From contig JAKAHL010000118.1 of the NCBI GenBank assembly GCA_021815005.1, positions 1 through 6,494 on the forward strand: a DNA stretch of 6,494 nt, written 5' to 3'. The notes below the pieces were generated by a model. The model saw nothing but the letters and a program-made list of their open reading frames with translations, made no database searches and was not told the origin of the DNA. Positions 1 to 6,403 of the stretch are shown piece by piece. Source of the DNA: Chloroflexota bacterium. GTDB lineage: Bacteria > Chloroflexota > Limnocylindria > Limnocylindrales > CSP1-4. Position 1 is the first letter of the stretch, and each line of letters begins with the position of its first letter. The position numbers and the translations under genes are program-made.

Positions 1-830
1 CCGTCGCGTCGCCCAGTCCCGCGCCGCCGAGCGCCGTCCCGAGCGCCGTCCCGAGCGCGGCGCCCTCACCCGCGGCCTCCCCGGCGCCCTCGGCATCGCC
101 TGCCGCCACGCCGGCGCCGTCGTACCGCGGGCCCACCACGCGGACCGTCCCGGTGCTCATGTACCACCGCATCGCCGACCCGGCCCCCGGCGCGCCGTAC
201 CCGGGCCTCTATGTCAGCCCGGCGGCGTTCGCCGCCCAGATGCAGGCGCTCCGCGCGGCCGGCTGGCGCACCATCACGGCGGGCGAGCTCGGGGCCGCCA
301 TGGCCGCCAACCGCCCGGTGCCGGCCCGCACGATCGTGATCATGTTCGACGACGGCTACGCCGACAACTACCTCGCCGCCTTCCCGGTCCTGCGGCGCCT
401 CGGGTTCCGCGCCACGTTCTCGGTGGTCGCCCGCGGCGGGTCAACCATGATGACCTCGCAGCAGCTCGCCACCATGGAGCGGGCGGGCATGGAGATCGGC
501 AACCACACGCTGGACCACAAGAACATCGCGAGCCTGGGCCCGGCGGAGCTGGTCCGCCAGATCGAGGGCGGCGCCCTGCGGATCGAGGCGAGGCTCGCCA
601 GCCAGGGCGTGATCGTCAACCCCAGGACGTTCGTGTACCCGAGCGGACATGTCGGCCCGGCGGCGCTGGCCCTGCTCCGCCAGCTCGGCTACACGGACGC
701 GTTCACGGAGGTCCCGGGCTTCGCGGTCATCGGCAGGACGTCGCCCCTGCTGATCCCCCGCGTGCGCGTGAGCCGGTTCGAGTCGCTTGCCGCGTTCCTC
801 GGCAGCCTTCCCGTCCAGCCACGACCCTGA
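1..830 (+). CDS. Polysaccharide deacetylase (NodB domain), secreted or surface type, 5'-partial
   Basis: Carbohydrate esterase family 4 (NodB homology) protein that would remove N- or O-acetyl groups from peptidoglycan, chitin-like or exopolysaccharide substrates outside the cell; the exact substrate cannot be read from sequence. The frame is open from base 3, and the first 50 codons have no start codon, so the true start lies upstream. A GTG at 153 falls inside the first strand of the fold (VPVLMYHRI) and is unlikely to be the start. Residues before this are an Ala/Ser/Pro linker of about 40 residues, typical of a tether between a signal peptide, lipobox or membrane anchor and an extracellular catalytic domain. 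Counting from the GTG at 153, I see FDDGY (65-69, catalytic and metal-binding Asp), NHTLDH (117-122, metal His pair), FVYPSG (160-165, motif 3), AFT..PG (183-189) and IPRVRV (201-206). The domain looks complete to the TGA stop. Family assignment is firm; the secretion claim is inference. Confidence 0.93.
   Translation, partial: VASPSPAPPSAVPSAVPSAAPSPAASPAPSASPAATPAPSYRGPTTRTVPVLMYHRIADPAPGAPYPGLYVSPAAFAAQMQALRAAGWRTITAGELGAAMAANRPVPARTIVIMFDDGYADNYLAAFPVLRRLGFRATFSVVARGGSTMMTSQQLATMERAGMEIGNHTLDHKNIASLGPAELVRQIEGGALRIEARLASQGVIVNPRTFVYPSGHVGPAALALLRQLGYTDAFTEVPGFAVIGRTSPLLIPRVRVSRFESLAAFLGSLPVQPRP
29..60 (+). repeat. 12-bp tandem repeat in the linker-coding region
   Basis: The unit GAGCGCCGTCCC occurs at 29-40 and 41-52, followed by a third copy matching only over its first six bases (GAGCGC, 53-58). 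Being a multiple of three it keeps frame and encodes repeated Ser-Ala-Val-Pro in the linker before the NodB domain. Such in-frame repeats in Ala/Ser/Pro tethers commonly change copy number between strains; that last point is inference. Confidence 0.7.
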
Positions 831-852
831 TGCGGCTGTCGGCCGCCCGGGC
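831..852. terminator. Small GC hairpin between convergent genes, possible terminator
   Basis: The 22 bp between the deacetylase stop and the guaD stop contain an inverted repeat: GCGGC at 832-836, a five-base loop TGTCG, then GCCGC at 842-846. It begins two bases after the deacetylase TGA. There is no T-run on either side, so it is not a classical intrinsic terminator, and a five-pair GC stem is easy to get by chance at this base composition. Its position between two converging genes is the main argument for a terminator role. Confidence 0.25.
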
Positions 853-2196
853 CTACCCCCCGACGACGCGCCGGCCGTTGACCCACACGGCCAGGACATC
901 GGGCGGGGAGGCGAGCCGGACGACCTTCTCGAGCACGCGGGCGGGCGAGTCCAGCTCTGGGTAGACGCGGAGCGACCCGCGGCGTGACGCCGTGTCCACC
1001 AGGACCGCGTCGAACCGCCGTCCGGGCGCGAGCAGCCCCACCGGCGCGCCGAGCACCCCGGCCCCGCCCAGCGTGGCCAGCCAGAACCCGAGGACCGTGT
1101 CGATCGCCGAGCCGGGGACGCCGCGCGCGGCCGCCGGCAGGGCCCGGTCCACCCCGTCCTGGAGCATGCGCGACGCGGTGACCGCCTCGTGGGCGGTTCG
1201 GAGCAGGCTGGGCGAGGCGCCCCCGGCCACGTCGGTCCCGAGCCCCATCGCAATGCCGCTGGCGAGCAGGCGCCGGACCGGCAGCACCGCGTTCGCGAAG
1301 TAGGCGTTGGACAGGGGGCAGTGCGCGACGCCGGCGCCCCGGGCCCGGATGAGCGCCGCGTCGGCGTCGGTGATGTGGTTCGCGTGGTGGAGGACCGTGC
1401 CGCGGCGGAGGAGGCCGAAGCCGTCGAGCGCTGCCGTGTCCGTCCGGCCGAAGCGCGCGAGTGGCTGAGCGTGCGCCCAGTCGGATTCCGACACGTGGGT
1501 CTGCGCGAGCGTCCCGGCTCTCGCGGCGAGGCTGCCCAGCCCGCGGAGGAGCCCGTCGGTGCAGGCGGGGGTGAACCGCGGCGTCACGATCGGCGCGACG
1601 AGGCCCCGCCCGGCGTCGCACGCCCGGATCTCGTCGATGGAACGGGCGCTCGCGGCAATCCCCGCGGCAGCGTCGGCGTCGCGATACCAGACGGGCGTGC
1701 CCTCAGGATGGTCCATCGCCACGCGCCCCACGAACGCGCGCTGGCCGGCCTCCAGGGCAGCCTCCGCGAGCGCCGTCGTGGCGGCCACGTCCACCGTGCC
1801 GAAGTAGACCGCGGTGGTCGTGCCGTGGGCGAGCAGCCCGGAGACCAGGTCCGCCCAGACCGGCCTGGCGTAGGCGAGGTCCGCGAACCGCGCCTCGAGA
1901 GGGAAGGTGTACTCGAACAGCCACCGCTCCAGCGGCAGGTCCAGCCCCGTGCCGAGCTGCGGCCACTGCGGGGCGTGCACGTGGAGATCCACCATGCCCG
2001 GCAGGAGCACGCTGCCCGGCGGGGTGGTGACGACGGCCTCGTCGCCGGCGAGCAGCGCCGCCCCGGCCGGCGACGCAGCCAGCTCCACGGCGCCGATCAC
2101 GCCGTCGTCGGCCACGGCCACGACCGCGTCCTCCAGCGCCTCGAGGCGGTCCGGGGCGGGGGTCTGCAGGATGCGGGCGCGGACGGTCAGCGGCAT
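853..2196 (-). CDS. guaD: Guanine deaminase
   Basis: Zinc-dependent amidohydrolase converting guanine to xanthine and ammonia in the cytoplasm, a step of purine salvage or catabolism. The 447-residue length fits the family. Visible motifs: PGMVDLHVHAPQ (66-77) with zinc ligands H72 and H74 and substrate-contact Q77; the family-specific LDLPLERWLFEYTFPLEARF (85-104); HGTTTAVYFGT (124-134); TPRF (205-208, R207); THVSE (233-237, H234 and E237); HHANH (270-274, H271); and GTDVAGG (320-326, D322). Spacing H234-H271-D322 is 37 and 51 residues, very close to the zinc ligands of human guanine deaminase (39 and 51). I chose the ATG at 2196, giving MPLTVRARIL, which begins the usual N-terminal beta sandwich. 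The frame stays open upstream to 2409, but that part lacks family character and would overlap the divergent gene. No Shine-Dalgarno is evident. It ends in TAG. No xanthine dehydrogenase or other purine genes are in the window. Confidence 0.95.
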   Translation of the reverse strand: MPLTVRARILQTPAPDRLEALEDAVVAVADDGVIGAVELAASPAGAALLAGDEAVVTTPPGSVLLPGMVDLHVHAPQWPQLGTGLDLPLERWLFEYTFPLEARFADLAYARPVWADLVSGLLAHGTTTAVYFGTVDVAATTALAEAALEAGQRAFVGRVAMDHPEGTPVWYRDADAAAGIAASARSIDEIRACDAGRGLVAPIVTPRFTPACTDGLLRGLGSLAARAGTLAQTHVSESDWAHAQPLARFGRTDTAALDGFGLLRRGTVLHHANHITDADAALIRARGAGVAHCPLSNAYFANAVLPVRRLLASGIAMGLGTDVAGGASPSLLRTAHEAVTASRMLQDGVDRALPAAARGVPGSAIDTVLGFWLATLGGAGVLGAPVGLLAPGRRFDAVLVDTASRRGSLRVYPELDSPARVLEKVVRLASPPDVLAVWVNGRRVVGG

Positions 2197-2368
2197 GCGG
2201 CGATCATCGCAGGCGCCGGGCAAGCTTCGCGAGGCCAGCTGCCCAGCCTGCCGGGCGGCGGCCCTCCCCGGATGGGGCAGAGACGCGGGGCCGCCGACCG
2301 GCCGATGCTCATCTGCGCTGGGGCCACCGAGCGCCCGCCCGTCTCGCCACCCCTCGTCACCGGAAGCA
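2197..2368. promoter_or_regulatory. Divergent intergenic region between guaD and the PAS/EAL gene
   Basis: These 172 bp separate two head-to-head start codons, so promoters for both genes are expected here. I see no convincing -35/-10 pair or strong Shine-Dalgarno for either gene. A perfect 11-bp inverted repeat with a one-base centre, GCGATCATCGC, lies at 2200-2210, three bases upstream of the guaD ATG (on the minus strand), where it would overlap the ribosome-binding area. The bounds depend on the chosen starts; both reading frames happen to remain open across this stretch because of the high GC content. Confidence 0.35.
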
Positions 2369-4810
2369 GTGACCACGGACCGCACGCAACAACCCCGAAC
2401 CGCCGCCACCCGCGATGCGCCGGACCGGCCCGGTCCCGCGCCGGGTCAGCCCGTGCCGCCGCGCGACGGGGGCGCCGCGGCCGAGGAGCGCGTCCTCGCC
2501 GCGCGCCTGTTCGAGGCGCTCAACCGGGACCTGGTGTACCGCTTCCGGCTGGTCCCCGACCGGGGCTTCGACTACGTGAGCCCGGCCTGCCTGGCGATGA
2601 CGGGCTACGCGCAGCCCGAGTTCTACGCGGACCCGACGCTCATCGACCGCCTCATCCACCCCGACGACGCCGCGCACCTCTCGGGCCTGGCGCAGCGTTC
2701 CGCTCCCGAGGGCGAGGTGGTGCGCTGGATCCGCAAGGACGGGACGACGGTCTGGACCGAGCACCGCTCGCTGGTGGTGGAGAGCGGGGGCGGTCCGGTC
2801 GCCGTCGAGGGCATCGTGCGCGACGTCTCCGACGTGTCCTCGGCGCGCGAGCTGCTCGCCCTGCTGGACCGGTCGGCCCGCCGGTTCGTGGACCACGCCC
2901 CGGACCTCGCCCTCCTGATCGACCCGTTGGGCCGCGTCCTGCACGCGAACGAGTCCTTCCTGGCGCTGACCGGCTGGAGCGCCGAGGAGGTGGCCCTGCG
3001 CCGCTGGTCGTCCACGTTCCTGCACCCGGACGACCTGCGGGCGGGCCGCGGCCTGCTCAACGCCGTGGAGGACGGGCGAGGGGAGACGACGGCCCCGCTG
3101 CTGCTGCGCGACGGCCGTCGCCGCGACGTCCGGTGGTCCACGCTGGCCATTCCCGACCCGCGGCTGCGCCGCCCGTCGATCCTGGCGCTCGGCCGGGACC
3201 TGGCCGCCGAGGACGAGCGGGCGGCCGAGATCGCCCAGCTGCGGACGGCGGTCGAGGAGACGTCCGACTCGGTGGTGGTGGCCGACCTCGACGCTCGGAT
3301 CATCGCGGTCAACCCGGCGTTCGAGCGGGCGACCGGGTTCGCGCGCGACGAGGCGCTCGGCCGGAACCCCCGGATCCTGCACAGCGGCCGTCACCAGCCC
3401 GCGTTCTACCAGGCGATGTGGTTGGCACTCGCCCGCGGTCGCCCGTGGCGCGGGGAGCTGGTCAACCGTCGGGCCGACGGCGGCCCCCTGGTGGAGGAGG
3501 CGTCGATCACGCCGATCCGCGACCGGTCCGGGGCCGTGGCCTCGTACGTGGCGGTCAAGCGCGACGTCACGGGCCTGCGCGAGCTGCGCGGCAGCCTGGA
3601 GGACGTGCACCGGGAGCGTGAGCGCCTGGCGGGGGCCATCGACCGCCTGTCCGCCGGCGAGGGCGCGGACGCGACCGCGGACGGGATCGCCGCGATGGTC
3701 GCCGAGCTGCCCAACGTGGTCGTCGTGGCCGTCGGCGTGGTGGACGACGAGGGTGTGGGCCACTACGCCGCGAGCAGCGGCATGTCCGCGCTCGGCTACG
3801 CGCGGGGCGAGCCGCTCGAGCCGTCCGCCCTCGCCCGCCTGGCCCGGCGTGACGCCGAGCCGTGGGTGGAGCGCTCCGGCCGATCGGCGAGCCGCGCCCG
3901 GGCCGCCCTGTTCCGACGGCTGGGCGTGGGCGCCATCGTCCACATCCCGGTCTTCCGCGACGCCCTGCCGCTGGGGGTCCTGGTCGTGGGCGGAGCCGAT
4001 CCGGACGGCACCGACATCCTGGTCCAGACCGCGTCGCTCAACGAGGTGGCGGCCGTGATGCGCGCGCTGCTGGGACCCGACGCGACGACCCGGCAGGCCC
4101 GTCACGAGGCTCGGACCCGCATCGCGGGCCTGGTGGCGGAGGCGCGCTTCGAGCCCGTGTTCCAGCCCATCGTGGACCTGGTCAACGGCCGCCGGGCCGG
4201 GTTCGAGGCCCTGACGCGCTTCGCCGGGGGCACGCCGCCGGGGGCGGTGTTCGAGGGGGCCCGAGCCTGCGGCATGGAGCGCGACCTGGAGCTGGCGACG
4301 CTGCGCTCGGCGCTGACCGCCGCCGAGGGGCTGCCGGCGGACGCGTGGCTGAGCCTCAATGTCTCCGCCCGCCTGCTCGTGGGGGAGCCTGGCCTCGCGA
4401 GCCTGCTCGCCGCGAACGAGCGCGAGCTCGTGATCGAGATCGCGGACGCGGGCCGGGCAGAGGAGGCGCTGGCGGCGCGGGCCGCCCTGCGGGACATGAA
4501 CGTGACCGCCCGACTGGCCGTGGACGACGCCGGCGACGGGGCGGTCAAGCCACGCCACCTGATCGAGCTCCGCCCCGACTTCATCAAGCTGGACCTGGCC
4601 CTGATCCGTGACATCGACCGCGACGCGCACCGTCAGCAGCTGGTCCGGGGCCTCAAGGCATTTGCCCACGCCGCGGGTGGCGTGCTGATCGCGGAGGGCG
4701 TCGAGTCCATCGCCGAGCGCGGCACGCTCATCGGGCTGGGCGTGCCCTTCGGGCAGGGGTACCTGTTCGGGCGGCCTGCCCCGGCGGCCTCCTGGAACGG
4801 CGGTCGCTGA
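2369..4810 (+). CDS. PAS-PAS-PAS-GAF-EAL protein, probable cyclic-di-GMP phosphodiesterase or receptor
   Basis: Predicted soluble sensor (813 residues, no membrane segment) with an EAL output domain, the family that hydrolyses cyclic-di-GMP to pGpG. Domains in order: Pro/Ala-rich N-terminus (1-40); PAS 1 (about 46-157, with HPDD at 97-100 and a PAC-like GIVRDVSD); PAS 2 (about 169-281); PAS 3 (about 290-404, with NPAFERATGF and the NPRILHSGRH hallmark at 333-342); a charged helical linker (403-427); a GAF-like segment (about 428-567); EAL (about 585-803). No GGDEF domain. EAL residues: FQPIVDL (598-604), EAL (613-615), N664 in LNVSARL, E690, D719-D720, K740 in IKLD, E776 in IAEGVE, and QGY (796-798). 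Loop 6 is altered: DDAGDGAVK (719-727) instead of DDFGTGYSS, and the ExxE motif reads EIAD. Start: GTG at 2369; GTG at 2453 is an alternative (785 residues). GGAAG lies only two bases before the first GTG, so the start is uncertain. Confidence 0.93.
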   Translation: MTTDRTQQPRTAATRDAPDRPGPAPGQPVPPRDGGAAAEERVLAARLFEALNRDLVYRFRLVPDRGFDYVSPACLAMTGYAQPEFYADPTLIDRLIHPDDAAHLSGLAQRSAPEGEVVRWIRKDGTTVWTEHRSLVVESGGGPVAVEGIVRDVSDVSSARELLALLDRSARRFVDHAPDLALLIDPLGRVLHANESFLALTGWSAEEVALRRWSSTFLHPDDLRAGRGLLNAVEDGRGETTAPLLLRDGRRRDVRWSTLAIPDPRLRRPSILALGRDLAAEDERAAEIAQLRTAVEETSDSVVVADLDARIIAVNPAFERATGFARDEALGRNPRILHSGRHQPAFYQAMWLALARGRPWRGELVNRRADGGPLVEEASITPIRDRSGAVASYVAVKRDVTGLRELRGSLEDVHRERERLAGAIDRLSAGEGADATADGIAAMVAELPNVVVVAVGVVDDEGVGHYAASSGMSALGYARGEPLEPSALARLARRDAEPWVERSGRSASRARAALFRRLGVGAIVHIPVFRDALPLGVLVVGGADPDGTDILVQTASLNEVAAVMRALLGPDATTRQARHEARTRIAGLVAEARFEPVFQPIVDLVNGRRAGFEALTRFAGGTPPGAVFEGARACGMERDLELATLRSALTAAEGLPADAWLSLNVSARLLVGEPGLASLLAANERELVIEIADAGRAEEALAARAALRDMNVTARLAVDDAGDGAVKPRHLIELRPDFIKLDLALIRDIDRDAHRQQLVRGLKAFAHAAGGVLIAEGVESIAERGTLIGLGVPFGQGYLFGRPAPAASWNGGR

Positions 4811-4813
4811 GGT

Positions 4814-4868
4814 CCGGCTGACGCCCGGCTGACGCCCGGCTGGAGCCCGGCTGGAGCCCGGCTAGCGC
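4814..4868. repeat. Five tandem copies of an 11-bp repeat at a convergent gene junction
   Basis: Five adjoining 11-bp units read CCGGCTGACGC (4814-4824 and 4825-4835), CCGGCTGGAGC (4836-4846 and 4847-4857) and CCGGCTAGCGC (4858-4868). All begin CCGGCT, and the copies occur as identical neighbours, a pattern expected from local duplication. The array starts three bases after the stop of the EAL gene and fills the gap up to the MttB-family gene. The last unit carries that gene's stop codon (CTA on this strand, 4862-4864) plus four more bases of its coding sequence. No T-tract or long hairpin is visible, so a terminator role is not supported by structure alone. Confidence 0.9.
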
Positions 4869-6403
4869 CCCCGTCGGCGTGCGTTCACCCGCCGGCCACG
4901 CCCCGGGCCGTCCGCGCCGTCATCGCCGCCGGCCGCCGGTTCCGGCGCTGCGGGCAGGCTGGGCAGCTCGGTCTGGCCGTCGAGGCCGGCCAGGATGATC
5001 CGGCGCAGCTCGGCGTCCACGGCCGGGTCCGTCTCGACCGGGCGGTAGCGAGCCAGGCGGCGGTCCACCTCGTCCGCGGCGCGGGCGGCGAGGTCCTTGC
5101 CGCCAGCCTTGAGCCACGCCTCGCGATTGTCGCGCACCGTGACCGGGGAGGGGAGGTAGAGCTCCTGCTCCCAGTGCGCCGTCGTGTGCGGCGCCATGAT
5201 CAGGTGCAGATCCGCCATCAGCCCGTCCACCAGATCGCGGACCGGCAGGTCGTCGAGCGGCCGGACCTCGCGCACGAAGCGGAGGGCCTGGCCGCACCAG
5301 TCGTCGTCGGCGACCAGCTTGGGCAGGCTGAACACGAGCAGGAAGTCGAGCATGCCGGGACCCGAGACGCTGTTCACGCCGGCCAGCGCCGCGATCAGCG
5401 CGGAGCCGAACGTCTCGGCGCCCGCCTGCGCGTCGAGCACCGGGCTGTCGGACAGCGCCATGTACGACTGCGTGGGCAGGCCGAGGCGCTTGCCGACCTC
5501 GACGTAGGCCGCGTCGAGCGCGAACGCCTCGATGGCCGACATCGGCGACGACGCCTTCTTCATGTGGAACGCGGCCGGGGCGCCGCCGAACATGACGGGC
5601 GCGCCCGGCCGGATCACCTGGGCCATGGTGATCCCCGCCAGCACGTCCACGGTGTGGAAGACCGTCGCGCCGACGGTGGTCACCGGCGCCACCAGGCCCA
5701 TCAGCGTGACGGGCACGATCTCCACCGGGATGCCGGCCTCGACGCAGTCGAGGAGGTTCTGGCACGAGTCCTCGCTGTACCGGAAGTTGCCGGAGGCGGT
5801 GATCGTGAACATCGACAGCGGCCGGGCGCGCAGGTCGTCGGCGTCCGCGCGGAACAGCCGCAGCATCTCCACCATCCGGGGCACGCCGTGCTCGGTGAAC
5901 GCGCCGGACACGATCGGCTTCCTGGAGTTCGCGAGCGCCATGTACAGGCGCCAGGCGTCCGACACCTGGGGCTCGATGTCCGCGTTGGTGGAGAACGCGG
6001 TCGCGAGGTACGCGATGTGCTCGAGCCCGTCCGCGAGGCGCACGTACTCGACGAAGTCCGCCGAGGTGGCCAGCCGGACCTCGCCCGTGCGGTGGTCCTG
6101 CCACTTGAGCCCCGAGGAGCCGGGCACGAAGTGGACGCGGTCGCCGCCGAGGTCGGCGTGGGTGCTGCCGTCGCGGTCGTAGAGCCAGAACGACGCGGGG
6201 GCGCTCGCGATGGCCCGCTCCACCACGTCGCGCGGGAACAGGACCCGGTCACCGGCGGCGTTGGCGGGGAGGCCCGCCGCCAGGAGCCGCCGCCGCATCT
6301 CCGCGCCGCGGATCTCCATGCCCGTCTCGGCCAGCACCCGCATGGCCTCGTCGAGGATCTGGTCGATGAGCTGGTCCGAGAGGACGCGGATGGTCGGTCG
6401 CAT
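4862..6403 (-). CDS. Trimethylamine methyltransferase (MttB) family protein, non-pyrrolysine
   Basis: Member of the MttB/COG5598 superfamily of TIM-barrel methyltransferases. Known members move a methyl group from trimethylamine (pyrrolysine enzymes) or from substrates such as glycine betaine (non-pyrrolysine enzymes) to a corrinoid protein. Family signatures, numbered from the ATG at 6403: HFVPGSSG (91-98), [10 protein letters not shown] (104-113), SMFTITASG (197-205), [10 protein letters not shown] (239-248), GAPVMFGG (267-274), DAQAG (324-328), ALAGVN (339-344) and [11 protein letters not shown] (359-369). The 513 residues span the family domain, then a Pro/Ala/Gly and Arg-rich tail (about 482-513). 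There is no in-frame amber codon inside the gene, so pyrrolysine is not used and trimethylamine itself is an unlikely substrate; the true one is unknown. ATG 6403 was preferred to GTG 6409, which adds two residues; neither has a clear Shine-Dalgarno. It ends in TAG and converges with the EAL gene. No corrinoid protein, reductive activator or transporter gene is in the window. Confidence 0.92.
   Translation of the reverse strand: MRPTIRVLSDQLIDQILDEAMRVLAETGMEIRGAEMRRRLLAAGLPANAAGDRVLFPRDVVERAIASAPASFWLYDRDGSTHADLGGDRVHFVPGSSGLKWQDHRTGEVRLATSADFVEYVRLADGLEHIAYLATAFSTNADIEPQVSDAWRLYMALANSRKPIVSGAFTEHGVPRMVEMLRLFRADADDLRARPLSMFTITASGNFRYSEDSCQNLLDCVEAGIPVEIVPVTLMGLVAPVTTVGATVFHTVDVLAGITMAQVIRPGAPVMFGGAPAAFHMKKASSPMSAIEAFALDAAYVEVGKRLGLPTQSYMALSDSPVLDAQAGAETFGSALIAALAGVNSVSGPGMLDFLLVFSLPKLVADDDWCGQALRFVREVRPLDDLPVRDLVDGLMADLHLIMAPHTTAHWEQELYLPSPVTVRDNREAWLKAGGKDLAARAADEVDRRLARYRPVETDPAVDAELRRIILAGLDGQTELPSLPAAPEPAAGGDDGADGPGRGRRVNARRRGR

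Noticed and set aside
1907..2368. A longer N-terminus of the PAS/EAL protein, in frame back to 1907.
   Set aside because: The extension would overlap guaD antisense, and its Ser/Arg/Ala-rich translation shows no domain. The GTG at 2369 or 2453 is more reasonable.
2197..2409. A longer N-terminus for guanine deaminase, in frame to 2409.
   Set aside because: The ATG at 2196 gives the normal family N-terminus and length; the extra 71 residues lack family similarity and overlap the divergent gene.
1189..3621. An 810-codon open frame on the plus strand running antisense to guaD and then out of frame through the PAS gene.
   Set aside because: Its translation is rich in Arg, Gly, Ala and Pro with no recognisable domain, and it crosses two genes with clear family motifs. 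Long stop-free shadow frames are expected at this GC content.
2357..4669. A 770-codon open frame on the minus strand antisense to the PAS/EAL gene.
   Set aside because: No domain is recognisable, composition is a shadow type (many Gln, Arg, His, Val), and the plus strand frame carries convincing PAS and EAL motifs throughout.
2357..4864. Amber read-through of the MttB-family gene: beyond its TAG stop the same frame stays open to 2357, suggesting a giant pyrrolysine-containing protein.
   Set aside because: Pyrrolysine in true MttB enzymes lies inside the catalytic barrel, not after a complete domain. The continuation is the antisense shadow of the EAL gene and has no domain.
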